Notes under the pieces: generated by a model
Seen by the model: the letters and a program-made list of their open reading frames with translations, nothing else
Databases searched by the model: none
Told to the model about the DNA's origin: nothing
Made by a program: the position numbers and the translations under genes
Part shown: one piece after another, positions 51,987 through 61,223 of the stretch
Layout: the number at the start of each line of letters is the position of its first letter
How positions within the stretch are numbered: the first letter of the stretch is position 1
Assembly: GCA_023424965.1 (NCBI GenBank)
Contig: JAFADI010000259.1
Location: 1 to 64,000, forward strand
DNA from: Bacillota bacterium
Lineage (GTDB): Bacteria; Bacillota; Clostridia; Acetivibrionales; JAFADI01
DNA: 64,000 nucleotides
Reading direction: 5' to 3'

Positions 51987-54323
51987 TTAATATCCGTAAT
52001 CTTTATACTTTCCCGGCGTTACTCCCTCATATTTCTTAAAAATCCTTATAAAGGTGTTGCTGTTGTAGAAGCCCACTTCCGATGCAATGCTGCCAATGTT
52101 GAACTTCCTTGATTTCATAAGGTCCTTGGCTTTTTCAATGCGCAGCGTATTGATAAAATCCAGCAGCAGCATGCCCGTTTGTTCTTTGAACAGCTTGGAA
52201 AGATATGCGGGTGTGATCCCCACATGTTCCGCAATCATTGAGATGTTCAAATTCGGGTCCTTATAGTTTTCTTCCACAAATTTGACCGTCAGATTATTAA
52301 TTTGCTTGTTGTCATTTTTCCTGCTCAATTCAATATAGCTGCACACTTCCTCCAGAATGTCCGCCAGCCTTTTTTTCATATCGAAGACCGTATGGCAGCT
52401 CATTAACTTGTTGATGGGATCAAGTCCCTCCAAAAAGCTCTTGTCACAGGAGCCCCCGATTTCATTCAGGGTTTTGAACATGGTGCTGATCAGGTTGAAC
52501 ATCAGGCATTTTACCACCACCAGCGGCGGTGAGGAATTCAAGAAATTGTTTTCATAGATTTCATCCAGCAGCTTTTTTGAATTCTGGAAATCACCGATTT
52601 TAATATAATTGATCAGTTTTTGTTCCATTTGCATGGGATAATAGTACTGGCACTCCAGCACTTCCTTTTTTTCCGCTCCGATACGGATATCAATGACGGA
52701 ATTGTCCATATCCAGGACCTTTTTATATTCCATGGCCTCCAGGGCTTCCACATAAGCCTCATACATGTCCGGAAACGAGTTTTTAAAGCCGCTGATGGAA
52801 ACCTTCAGACCGATGTTGAACTTCTCGCTCACCACCTCTTCCAGCTTCCGGATGATATCCGACAAATACTCCTGAAGTAAAAAGTCCTCCTCGATTTCCT
52901 TCAGGTTGATGATGCAGGCCACCATCTTGTCAATTTCGGCAACAACGGCATACTGGGACTGGCACAGCAGTTCCTCGACCACATTGGAAACGATAAACCC
53001 GGCCAGCTCCTGCTTTTCTGCCGGCTCCATGCCCATATTGTCCGTTTTGGTGAAAAATCCACTGTCTTCATTCAGAGAGATGAGCATGACAAAAAAATGC
53101 GGTGAGTCAAACCGGATATCATAATCCCCCAGTATCTCGGAAACCGCCTGGTTGTATACGATTTTCCCCTTCAGGAGGTCCACGATCTTGCTTGACCGGA
53201 TGATGCGGTTTTGCTTCCGTAAGTCCCTTTCAACCCTTTCCTTTTCATCAATGGTCCGTTCAATGGAATCCTGAATAAATTTGAATTCATTCACCTTTTT
53301 GTCCGTGATGAGTCCGGAGCTTGAGGCAAGCAGCCCAACGAGCTTGCCCATGGGGTTATAGTTCGCTTTTACAAACACAAGGATCAGGACAAAGCCGATG
53401 ACCACACTTAAAAATACACTGATGAGGGTTAAATTTTTTATAAAGTCGGCCTTCTCTTTGAATACGTCCGTAGGGATGATGGAAACATATTTCCAGCCGG
53501 TGATGTCCGAGGTGGTATAGGAAACCGTGAGCTTTTCAGCGCCTTTTGAAATGTGGAGGATGCCGCTGTCCCTCGTAAGCTCCCCATATTTGACCGCCTC
53601 CGCAATGCCCTGGTCCACATTGGCCGAAATCACATTGTCGTTTTTGTCGATCACCAGGATGCTGGTCTCATTGATCCAGTCGATGTTTGAAATGCTCTCA
53701 AGGAGCTTCGCATTTTTCATGGTGATCAGCAGCATGGCACTTGGAACGCTCTCATTTCCAACCAGCATGGGCTTGGTATAGACAACCACATTGTTCATGC
53801 TGCTGCCGTTCATTGACAGCAAGGGCTTGAAGCCCTTGACATCCCTTTTCATCAAAATTTCGTCCCATTGCCTTTCATCAATTCCTTTGTAGCTCCCCAG
53901 GTTATAATGAAAATATTTACCGGGCAAATAGGAGCTTGAGCTGATGGCACAATTCTCTTCGCGCAAATAGATATACAGGTTGTCGATAAAGCTGTTGGAA
54001 ATCTTGTAGACCCCCAGCTCCCGGATGACCGAATTGTAATTCCCTATTTTCTCCAGGTCCTGGCCCTGGCTGGAAAGACTTTTAATGTTTTGGTTGAATA
54101 ATATTTCCATCCCGATTTTTTCGATGTCCGCCAGCCGGCTGTCGATGGCATTCTTCACCTGTTTCAGCAGCTGCCGGTTCGTATCTGCGATTTCCTTCTC
54201 CAGAATCCCGCTGGTCGCATAATAGACGGCGATACTGATCAGGATTGGAATCAGCAGGATGGATACATAGGAAATACTCCAGTTTACCAGCACGCTTGAA
54301 CTTTTGAAATTGGGTGTTTTCAT
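51987..54323 (-). CDS. Membrane-bound AraC-family transcriptional regulator with extracellular sensor
   Basis: 778 residues. There is a first membrane helix (about 14-34), an extracellular Cache-like region to about residue 295, and a second helix (NLTLISVFLSVVIGFVLILV). A long cytoplasmic linker follows, and at about 680-778 the AraC double helix-turn-helix (ISMIAEHVGITPAYLSKLF, IGSIASEVGFYNSNTFIRIF). Such proteins combine sensing and DNA binding without phosphorelay. It lies between the permease genes and the SIS operon and probably controls one or both. A candidate -10 (TATAAT, 54378-54383 on the minus strand) precedes it. Confidence 0.93.
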   Translation of the reverse strand: MKTPNFKSSSVLVNWSISYVSILLIPILISIAVYYATSGILEKEIADTNRQLLKQVKNAIDSRLADIEKIGMEILFNQNIKSLSSQGQDLEKIGNYNSVIRELGVYKISNSFIDNLYIYLREENCAISSSSYLPGKYFHYNLGSYKGIDERQWDEILMKRDVKGFKPLLSMNGSSMNNVVVYTKPMLVGNESVPSAMLLITMKNAKLLESISNIDWINETSILVIDKNDNVISANVDQGIAEAVKYGELTRDSGILHISKGAEKLTVSYTTSDITGWKYVSIIPTDVFKEKADFIKNLTLISVFLSVVIGFVLILVFVKANYNPMGKLVGLLASSSGLITDKKVNEFKFIQDSIERTIDEKERVERDLRKQNRIIRSSKIVDLLKGKIVYNQAVSEILGDYDIRFDSPHFFVMLISLNEDSGFFTKTDNMGMEPAEKQELAGFIVSNVVEELLCQSQYAVVAEIDKMVACIINLKEIEEDFLLQEYLSDIIRKLEEVVSEKFNIGLKVSISGFKNSFPDMYEAYVEALEAMEYKKVLDMDNSVIDIRIGAEKKEVLECQYYYPMQMEQKLINYIKIGDFQNSKKLLDEIYENNFLNSSPPLVVVKCLMFNLISTMFKTLNEIGGSCDKSFLEGLDPINKLMSCHTVFDMKKRLADILEEVCSYIELSRKNDNKQINNLTVKFVEENYKDPNLNISMIAEHVGITPAYLSKLFKEQTGMLLLDFINTLRIEKAKDLMKSRKFNIGSIASEVGFYNSNTFIRIFKKYEGVTPGKYKDYGY

Positions 54324-54411
54324 GACAGTATTCCCCCCAGCCGGGCTTTCCTTGTTATAAAAAGGGCCACTGTTTCAATTATACAACAAAATCCTTGCGG
54401 AAATCTTCGGA

Positions 54412-55299
54412 CTAGCCTTTTACCGCACCGGCTGTCAGACCTGCGATAATGTACTTCTGAAAGACCAGTGCCAGCAGCACCGGCGGCAGGCTGGCAATGA
54501 CCCCAACGGTACAGGTCATGATATAGTCTGCTCCAAATTTACTGCTGAATTCCGTTATCACCACCGGAAGGGTTTTTGCATTCAGCGTCGTCGTGAAATT
54601 CATGGCGTAGAAAAACTCATTCCACGCAATAATAAAGGCAAAGATGGTGGTGGAAGCAAGTCCGGAAGACGAAAGCGGCAGCACGATCCTGAAAAATGTT
54701 TTCATTCTGGAACATCCGTCGATCCGGGCAGCTTCTTCAAGCTCAACCGGTATGCTTGCCATGTATCCCTTCATAATCCATATGATAAATGGAAGGATCA
54801 ATGAAAGGTAAATGATGATAAGGCTGATTTTGCTGTCCATGAGTTTAAACTTAAGCATCAGCATATACAATGGAATGATAATTGCAATGGGAGGTATCAT
54901 CTGCGTCAGCAGAACAAGCAGAAAGGAAGTTTTCCTGCCCTTGAACTTGAATCTGGCAAAGGAATATGCGGCCAAAACGCCAATGATAATTGCAATGGCC
55001 GTAACGGAAACGGAAATCACCGCACTGTTCGCCAGAGCACTTTTGAATTGGCTTGCCGCATCGGACGTGCTATTGCTCCTCCCCATAAAAATATTCAAGT
55101 AGTTGTCCAGCGTCGGATGGCTCGGTATCCATTGGAGAGGTACGCTCGTCAATTCGACCTTCGTGGATATGCTGGACAGCACAAGCCAGGCATAGGGCAC
55201 CAGCACATACAGGACGATCAGCGCCGCCAGGATATAGATGACATACTTTTTACATGTTTTGCTTATTTGTGAATACGGCATTTTTCCACCACTCCCCAT
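54412..55299 (-). CDS. Carbohydrate ABC transporter permease, MalG type
   Basis: 295 residues if translation starts at the ATG overlapping the upstream stop (TAATG), which has GAGAGG seven bases before it. An ATG six codons later also has a site (GGGGAG), so the start is uncertain. Six helices, the docking loop ELEEAARIDGCSRMKTFFRI and the end YIIAGLTAGAVKG are visible. It is the last gene of the fourth importer. Confidence 0.92.
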   Translation of the reverse strand: MGSGGKMPYSQISKTCKKYVIYILAALIVLYVLVPYAWLVLSSISTKVELTSVPLQWIPSHPTLDNYLNIFMGRSNSTSDAASQFKSALANSAVISVSVTAIAIIIGVLAAYSFARFKFKGRKTSFLLVLLTQMIPPIAIIIPLYMLMLKFKLMDSKISLIIIYLSLILPFIIWIMKGYMASIPVELEEAARIDGCSRMKTFFRIVLPLSSSGLASTTIFAFIIAWNEFFYAMNFTTTLNAKTLPVVITEFSSKFGADYIMTCTVGVIASLPPVLLALVFQKYIIAGLTAGAVKG

Positions 55300-56222
55300 T
55301 AAATAACCTCTCCATCTTTGGAAAGAAACTTGATGTAAATAAAAGACAGGACAAAAGTAATGATCGTAAGGAAATAGGCCATCGCGGAACCATATCCGAA
55401 GTCCTGGAACTTAAAGGTATTCTTATGGATAAAGAAGGTGATCAGCTGGGTACCGTTTGCCGGCCCGCCTCCCGTCAATATCAGCACAAGCTCAAAGGTC
55501 TGCAGCGCCCATATGGTTTTTGTGATGGCAAGAATGAGAACCACAGGTCGGATCATCGGCAGGGTTATCCTCCAGAAGGCCACCCAGGAATTTGCGCCAT
55601 CCACCCTGGCGGATTCATACAGTTCGGAAGGAATGTTGGAAAGAGCAGCGATTGTGAGCAGCACCACATAAGGCGTTTCCTTCCAGATGTTTGCATAGAT
55701 CATCAGGTTCAGGGCGGAAGCCGGATCGGACAGCCACAGCTGGTAGCCGTCAATGAGGTGAAGCTGTGAAAGCGCCGCGTTTAAGGCACCGTAATTGGAG
55801 TCGTAGATCCACTTCCACATAATCGCATTGACAACGCTGGGCAGTGCCCAGGGCAAAATCATAATGCCGCGCACAAAGCCTCTGCCCCTGAACTCCTGGT
55901 TCAGAACCATTGCCATTCCAATTCCCAGGACAATTTCTGCCGCCACCGTCACAATGGAAAAATAAACGGTGATTCCGATGGAATTCAGAAAGTAAGTGTC
56001 GGAAAACATTTCAATGTAGTTTTTCAGGCCGACAAAAGTAATGGTGTTGTTGGAAAAGACCACTTCACTGAAGCTGATAACGAAGGAATACAGGATCGGG
56101 TAAAGCATTACTCCGAAAATAACCACCAGGCTCGGTACCAGGAGGGTATAGGCCAGGGAATTACCCGTGTCAAAAAAGGATTCAAGTTTATTGTGTTTTC
56201 TGAGTTTGATCAAATTATTCAT
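55299..56222 (-). CDS. Carbohydrate ABC transporter permease, MalF type
   Basis: About 307 residues from the ATG at 56220-56222, preceded by GGTGGGAG. The longer open frame upstream includes the hairpin at 56248-56282 and is not used. Six helices and the docking loop ELYESARVDGANSWVAFWRI are visible, then LVLILTGGGPANGT. It shares one base with the next permease gene, implying tight translational coupling. Confidence 0.93.
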   Translation of the reverse strand: MNNLIKLRKHNKLESFFDTGNSLAYTLLVPSLVVIFGVMLYPILYSFVISFSEVVFSNNTITFVGLKNYIEMFSDTYFLNSIGITVYFSIVTVAAEIVLGIGMAMVLNQEFRGRGFVRGIMILPWALPSVVNAIMWKWIYDSNYGALNAALSQLHLIDGYQLWLSDPASALNLMIYANIWKETPYVVLLTIAALSNIPSELYESARVDGANSWVAFWRITLPMIRPVVLILAITKTIWALQTFELVLILTGGGPANGTQLITFFIHKNTFKFQDFGYGSAMAYFLTIITFVLSFIYIKFLSKDGEVI

Positions 56223-56247
56223 GATTGCTCCCACCATTTTAAGAATT

Positions 56248-56282
56248 GCGCAGGACCCGTATGCCTGATACAAGTCCTGCGC
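56248..56282 (-). promoter_or_regulatory. Intergenic stem-loop between binding protein and permease genes
   Basis: Perfect 9-base G/C-rich arms (56248-56256 and 56274-56282) with an inner four-pair stem (GTAT with ATAC). It follows the binding protein stop by 25 bp. On the minus strand there is no T run, so an mRNA-stabilising or partial-termination role is likely. On the plus strand it would end in TTTTT. Confidence 0.65.
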
Positions 56283-56306
56283 TTTTTCATCCATGTGCCT
56301 GTTCCG

Positions 56307-57635
56307 TTATCGCATCTTTTTCTTAAACTGTTCATCCATGGTCTTCAGCCCCTCATCGGCACTTGCTTTGTTCATCAGGATCTTCAGGGATTCCACCTGT
56401 ACGATGTTGGACATCTCGTCATACCAGAGGATATCCTGCAAGCCTTTTGCATTTTGAGACTGTTTGCCGAAGCTTTCCCAATAGGGATACATTTTCAGAA
56501 GATCCGCATCGTTAAAGTTGTCCTTCCAGATTGGAAGAGCTCCGATTTCCTGGCCCTTTTGCTTGTCGAAGTCCTTGCTGGACATGAATTTTATATATTC
56601 CCAGGCTTCTTTTTTATTTTTGCTTGACTGTGGTATGGCATAGGCTTCAGGCAGGGTAAGAACTTTTGCAGAGCTTTCATCTGCACCTAAAGCATAGGGA
56701 GCAACCGCTATTTCACCTTTTATTTTTGAAACGCTTGGATCATCGGCCATGGTATAAACTCCGGGCCATGCCTGGACAAAGAATGCCGTATCGCCCTTCA
56801 AAAAGACGTTTGCCACTGTCTGGTAGTCGGATGAAACGGAGGCGGGATCAATGATCTTGTCTTCCTGAAGACCCTTGCTCAGGAATTCATAGGCGGCCTT
56901 TACACCCTTGTCGCCGGAAGCGGCGGGTTTGGAATCCTTATCAAGGAAATCTCCTCCAAAGGTGTACACAAAGTACGTGAGTTCGTTGGTTCCCGATTGA
57001 GCCTGCATCAAGGAGTCGATGAAACCGTATTTTACAAGGCCCTTGCTCTTGAGTATTTTCGATTGCTCGGCAAGTTCCGTCCAGGTTTTTGGAGGAGCGC
57101 TGATACCGGCATCGGCAAGCTTCTTCTTATTGTACATGAAGAACCTTGTGTCGTTGTTCCAGGGAATTCCGTAATGCTGTCCCTTATATGAAAACTTCTC
57201 CAGCAGGCCCGGAAGGATTCCGTTCTTCATATCCTCCGTCAAAAACTCGTCAAGGGGAGCTACCCAGCCGTTGGTAACGAATTTTGCCACCCAGGCATTA
57301 TCGAACTCCATCACATCAAAAGATGTGCCATTGGTGGCCATTTCCGCCGTAATCTTGTCCGCCACGTTGTCCCAGGACATGCTTATGAATTCAACCTGGA
57401 TTCCGCTTGCCTTTTCGAATTCCCTTGTCTTTTGTTCAAAAAAGCCTTTGGTGTCCATCTCATGCTTCGGTATTATAACGGTAATTTTCTTTGCCTCTGC
57501 TTTTTCTCCTTGCTTTGTCTCCGGAGTTTTTGCATCCGGTGTCTTGTTCTCAGTACTGCCGCATCCGGCAAACAATGTAACCGTGAACATGAAAATCAGT
57601 AAAATTGACAGGGCCTTACAAAACCTTTTCATCAT
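56307..57635 (-). CDS. Sugar ABC transporter solute-binding lipoprotein
   Basis: About 442 residues from ATG-ATG at 57635/57632 after GGAGGGG. Lipobox FAGC has Cys25. A Lys/Thr/Glu/Pro-rich linker is followed by a type 1 binding-protein fold (KKITVIIPKHEMDTKGFFEQ near the start). It is the first gene of the fourth importer, upstream of its two permeases. It lies 176 bp after the GH4 gene, so it could be transcribed from there as well as from its own promoter. Confidence 0.93.
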   Translation of the reverse strand: MMKRFCKALSILLIFMFTVTLFAGCGSTENKTPDAKTPETKQGEKAEAKKITVIIPKHEMDTKGFFEQKTREFEKASGIQVEFISMSWDNVADKITAEMATNGTSFDVMEFDNAWVAKFVTNGWVAPLDEFLTEDMKNGILPGLLEKFSYKGQHYGIPWNNDTRFFMYNKKKLADAGISAPPKTWTELAEQSKILKSKGLVKYGFIDSLMQAQSGTNELTYFVYTFGGDFLDKDSKPAASGDKGVKAAYEFLSKGLQEDKIIDPASVSSDYQTVANVFLKGDTAFFVQAWPGVYTMADDPSVSKIKGEIAVAPYALGADESSAKVLTLPEAYAIPQSSKNKKEAWEYIKFMSSKDFDKQKGQEIGALPIWKDNFNDADLLKMYPYWESFGKQSQNAKGLQDILWYDEMSNIVQVESLKILMNKASADEGLKTMDEQFKKKMR

Positions 57636-57811
57636 GCCTACCCCTCCATTTGAATTTTGAGCTTTCGTGTTTTGCTGCAGCACACTGTCATTTTATTCCC
57701 CGCCGGCAAGGAAAGTAAATATTCAGAATTTCGAATCCGTGTGTAAAATACAAAATGCAAAGGGTTATTTCCTCGAAAGGGTATCCAAAATCCCCAAATC
57801 TGCGAAGGCCG

Positions 57812-59134
57812 TTAAAGCTTTTTGCTGAACTGTGGAAGCCAATCCCGGTTTACCTCCAGCAGCTCCTTCACCATCGTCCTGATTTCTTCCAGGCTCAGAA
57901 CCGCAGAAGTCAGCGGATCGAAGCATATGGAATGGAAAACCTTTCTCGGGTCTCCCTCGATTGCGGCCTCCACCGCCAGTTCCTCACACCTGGCGCTGAT
58001 GTTGTTCAGTATGGCCAGGTGTGCCGGCAGGGGACCGACATGAATCGGCTCGATGCCGTTCTTTGAAGCGAGAACCGGAACTTCAACACAGCAGCCTTCG
58101 GGAAGATTGTCGATCAAGCCGAAGTTGCGGACATTGCCGTTGAATTTGTACAAGGTATTATCACCGAAAATTGCGTTAAAAATGTATGCGGCATATTCAT
58201 CACCGCGCTGCAGGTCGATGTTTTCCTCCAGAACCATCTTCTCCATTTCACTCTTCCAGGTATGTTCCCGCTCCAGGTATTCCTTCAATATGGCCCCATA
58301 ATGACCTGGATTCCACCCGGTTCCATGTTTGCAATATTTTTCAATCAGGTCCGGCCTTTTCCTGAACCAGGGATTGTATTCCGAATCATGCCCGCTTGAT
58401 TCGGTGGGGTAATAATCCAGATGAAGGAACATTTCATTCCTTACCATCTCCTGCCGGTAGATCTCCGCACTCTTCACCTTTTCCCGTATCAAGGGATACG
58501 CGTCTTTGCCATTCCATTTGTACTCGAGATAAAATGCCTGATGGTTGATTCCTGCACAAAGATAGGTGATTTCCTCCATGGGTGCGCCGATCCAGCTTGC
58601 CAGCATTCCTGCCGTATGCTGGACACTGTGGCACAGGCCCGTCACCTGAACCTTGCTCTGTCCCTGCATGGCCCTGCAAATCATCGCCATGGGGTTTGTA
58701 TAGTTCAAAAACACCGCATCGGGGCAATACTTTTCAACATCCCTGCAAATGTCCAGCACCACCGGAATGGTCCTGAGGGCACGGAAAACACCGGAGGGCC
58801 CCCGTGTGTCGCCGACACAGATATCCACTCCGTATTTCTTCGGTATCTCGATATCGTTGCGCCAGACCTCAACTCCTCCCGCAAGGATGGTGCACAATAC
58901 GCCGTCGGCTCCCTCCAGCGCCTCGGCGCGGTTTGTCGTAGCCATGACCGTCGCCGGATACCTTCCCTTTTCAATAATTTTCTCCACCACTTTTTGAATG
59001 GCGGCCAGCCTTTCCGCATTTATGTCCATCAGCGCGATGGTACAGTCGGCAAACGCCGGAAAGGTCAAAATGTCCCTGACAAGCTCTTTTGTGAAATCCA
59101 TACTGCCTGCACCGATAAAAGCTATTTTTTTCAT
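57812..59134 (-). CDS. GH4 family glycosidase, alpha-galactosidase (MelA)-like
   Basis: About 440 residues from the ATG at 59132-59134, preceded by AAGGAG. GH4 enzymes need NAD and a divalent metal. The NAD-binding turn FIGAGSMDF is at residues 7-14. The metal and substrate motif is Cys168-His169-Ser170 in GLCHSVQHT, with NYTNPMAM (144-151) and the second metal His198 in GINHQAF. The CHS-VQ form points to a non-phosphorylated substrate, as in MelA alpha-galactosidases. No signal peptide is present, so it acts in the cytoplasm on imported sugar. It lies 30 bp after the permease gene at 59165. Confidence 0.92.
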   Translation of the reverse strand: MKKIAFIGAGSMDFTKELVRDILTFPAFADCTIALMDINAERLAAIQKVVEKIIEKGRYPATVMATTNRAEALEGADGVLCTILAGGVEVWRNDIEIPKKYGVDICVGDTRGPSGVFRALRTIPVVLDICRDVEKYCPDAVFLNYTNPMAMICRAMQGQSKVQVTGLCHSVQHTAGMLASWIGAPMEEITYLCAGINHQAFYLEYKWNGKDAYPLIREKVKSAEIYRQEMVRNEMFLHLDYYPTESSGHDSEYNPWFRKRPDLIEKYCKHGTGWNPGHYGAILKEYLEREHTWKSEMEKMVLEENIDLQRGDEYAAYIFNAIFGDNTLYKFNGNVRNFGLIDNLPEGCCVEVPVLASKNGIEPIHVGPLPAHLAILNNISARCEELAVEAAIEGDPRKVFHSICFDPLTSAVLSLEEIRTMVKELLEVNRDWLPQFSKKL

Positions 59135-59164
59135 GGTACCACTCCTTATCAACTTATTTGTGAT

Positions 59165-60001
59165 TTATCCTTTAACCGCTCCTGCGGTCAGCCCTTTTAC
59201 AAGATATTTTTGGGAGATGCCGAATACGACGATCACCGGAATCGTATTGACAAAAAGTCCCGCATAAAGCAAAGGCATGTCGGTTACACGCTTTCCGATG
59301 ATGGTGGCCACTCCGACGGTAAGGGTGCGGAGTTCATTGGTCTGGAGAAAAAGCATGGAATAGAGGAACTCGTTCCAGATATACAGGAAGTTCAAGGTCA
59401 GCAGGGTAAAAATGGCCGGCTTGCCCAGCGGAAGAGCGATGTGCCGGAAGAGGGAGAACAGGCCTGCCCCGTCAATTTTTGCAGACTCGATACACTCGGT
59501 CGGAATTGCCTCCTTGAAGTTGGAGGTCAGCAGGTACAGGGAAAAAGGGATCACTTCCGCGGTAAAGTACAGAATAAGGGAAGCGTAGTTGTTTATGAGC
59601 TTCAGTCCCGACATCATCTGATAGATGGGAATCAAAAGAATGATGGTGGGGATGGTCATGCATGAAACAATCGCCATCAATATCCTGTCACTCCCCGGAT
59701 AGGGAAGTTTGGCAAAAATAAAGCCGGCCAGAGCGATGAGGAAGGTTGAAGCAGCCAATGCAGCCGTGGTGACGATCAAAGAATTAAAGGTCATTCCCAC
59801 CACATTAAACCGGTCAAAAAGCATGGAAAAGCTTCTGATTGTCACCTCCTGGGGCAGTCCTAAAAAGTTTTTGGCATACTCGCTGTTGGTCTTCAACGCG
59901 GATACCATCATGATGTAGAAGGGAAAAACCGTTGTCAGCGCGACCACCGTCAGGGCTAAAAAGATCAGTACATTGGACGGTTTGAGCCTGCTCCTTTTCA
60001 T
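59165..60001 (-). CDS. Carbohydrate ABC transporter permease, MalG type
   Basis: 278 residues with six helices, the docking loop TECIESAKIDGAGLFSLFRH and the C-terminal LVKGLTAGAVKG. GGGGGGA precedes the ATG. The gene abuts the partner permease gene directly. With the GH4 gene downstream it forms a permease-permease-GH4 unit. Its binding protein is the divergent gene at 61224. Confidence 0.93.
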   Translation of the reverse strand: MKRSRLKPSNVLIFLALTVVALTTVFPFYIMMVSALKTNSEYAKNFLGLPQEVTIRSFSMLFDRFNVVGMTFNSLIVTTAALAASTFLIALAGFIFAKLPYPGSDRILMAIVSCMTIPTIILLIPIYQMMSGLKLINNYASLILYFTAEVIPFSLYLLTSNFKEAIPTECIESAKIDGAGLFSLFRHIALPLGKPAIFTLLTLNFLYIWNEFLYSMLFLQTNELRTLTVGVATIIGKRVTDMPLLYAGLFVNTIPVIVVFGISQKYLVKGLTAGAVKG

Positions 60002-60874
60002 TTACATTCCCCCCTTTGCAAAAAGCTTCCGGATGCCGCCCGTGATGGAAACGATGGCCACAAGCAGCACCATGGCGATGGCGCTTGCATAGCCCAGGTC
60101 ATTCAGCCGGAAGCCCTTGATATAGAGCAGGTACTCCAGAACCGTGCTCTCATACCCCGGACCTCCGTTGGTTATATTGAAAATATAGCCAAACATGCTT
60201 GAACAGACGCTGATGATGCTGGTGATGGTAACAAACTCGAAGACGTTCCATATCATGGGCAGCGTTATGAAAAAAAGCTTTCCGAACCAGCTGAAGCCAT
60301 CCAGGTCCGCCGACTCGTAGACGGATGTGGGGACCGTCGCCATTCCCGCAAGATAGATAATTACATTTACACCAAAAGAAGACCAGATCATCGCCGTAAT
60401 GATCAAAGGAATGGAGGTCCTGCCGGAAGCGATCCAGTCAACGGCAAAGCGGTCCAGACCGGTCAGGGTCAGTATTTTGTTGAAAGGACCTTCATAGGCA
60501 AAAATAAACCGGAACAAGAGGCCCACAATGGAAACCGACAAAACGGTGGGAAGCAAAAAAGCCACCTTGAAAAACCGGTGCCCCAGAACTCCTTCATACA
60601 GCAATATGGAGATCACAAGGGGCAAAAAGACCGAAAGGGGTACGCCAAGGAGTAAAAAATAGGCATTATTCAGAAGAACTTCGAAAAACTCATCGGATTT
60701 GAACAACTCGATGTAATTTGAAAATCCGATAAAGTTCATCCGGTTCATCCCATTGTAATCCGTCAGGCTTACATGAAAAGACTGTATAATGGGATAGACC
60801 AGGAAAACCGCACACAGAAGAATTACCGGCATTGTGAAAAGCACTCTTTGAAAAGTTTCAAACCTCTTAATCAA
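60002..60874 (-). CDS. Carbohydrate ABC transporter permease, MalF type (TTG start)
   Basis: About 290 residues. The open frame has an ATG at 60913, but the TTG at 60872-60874 follows AAAGGAG with proper spacing and begins just before the first helix, as usual. It is preferred. The docking loop VYESADLDGFSWFGKLFFIT has Phe-Ser in place of the usual Ala after the Asp-Gly pair. FNITNGGPG follows. It is the first gene of the permease-permease-GH4 unit. Confidence 0.91.
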   Translation of the reverse strand: MIKRFETFQRVLFTMPVILLCAVFLVYPIIQSFHVSLTDYNGMNRMNFIGFSNYIELFKSDEFFEVLLNNAYFLLLGVPLSVFLPLVISILLYEGVLGHRFFKVAFLLPTVLSVSIVGLLFRFIFAYEGPFNKILTLTGLDRFAVDWIASGRTSIPLIITAMIWSSFGVNVIIYLAGMATVPTSVYESADLDGFSWFGKLFFITLPMIWNVFEFVTITSIISVCSSMFGYIFNITNGGPGYESTVLEYLLYIKGFRLNDLGYASAIAMVLLVAIVSITGGIRKLFAKGGM

Positions 60875-61223
60875 GAAACCCTCTCCTTTTACATGAATTC
60901 TCGGATTACGCATCGGCCCTATACAGAAAATTATACTTGGGCGCCCTTTTCAAACAATGACTTTCCTTGCTCCCTGCATCTTCTTTTTTGTGAGGCTTTT
61001 CCGGCCATAAAGGATCGCCGGGAGGGCCCATCACAAAAAAAGAGATGCCCCACCGCAAAAAAACCACTCCCCGTGCCGGAACCTTCCGGAGAAAGTCCTG
61101 GAATTACTAAAAAAAGAAATATGGAAACAAAAACAAATCATTTTTTATTCCGGACAAACAACTTATAATAAAAGCATGCAGGGTCCGGACGCGCTGAATA
61201 CTATTCCTTTGGAGGTTGAAACG
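60875..61223. promoter_or_regulatory. Divergent control region between permease and binding protein genes
   Basis: 349 bp with no gene that I can see. A candidate plus-strand -10 (TATAAT, 61164-61169) serves the binding protein gene. It lies between two copies of TCCGGAC/GTCCGGA in inverted order (61149-61155 and 61183-61189). A further palindrome CCGGAA-CC-TTCCGG is at 61076-61089. These are possible binding sites of one regulator for both directions. No clear promoter is seen for the permease side. Confidence 0.4.

Noticed and set aside
58421..59665. Long plus-strand open frame of 414 codons opposite the GH4 and permease genes
   Set aside because: The GH4 and permease genes on the other strand have clear motifs and ribosome sites. 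This frame is low-complexity and has no recognisable domain. It is a shadow of biased codon use.
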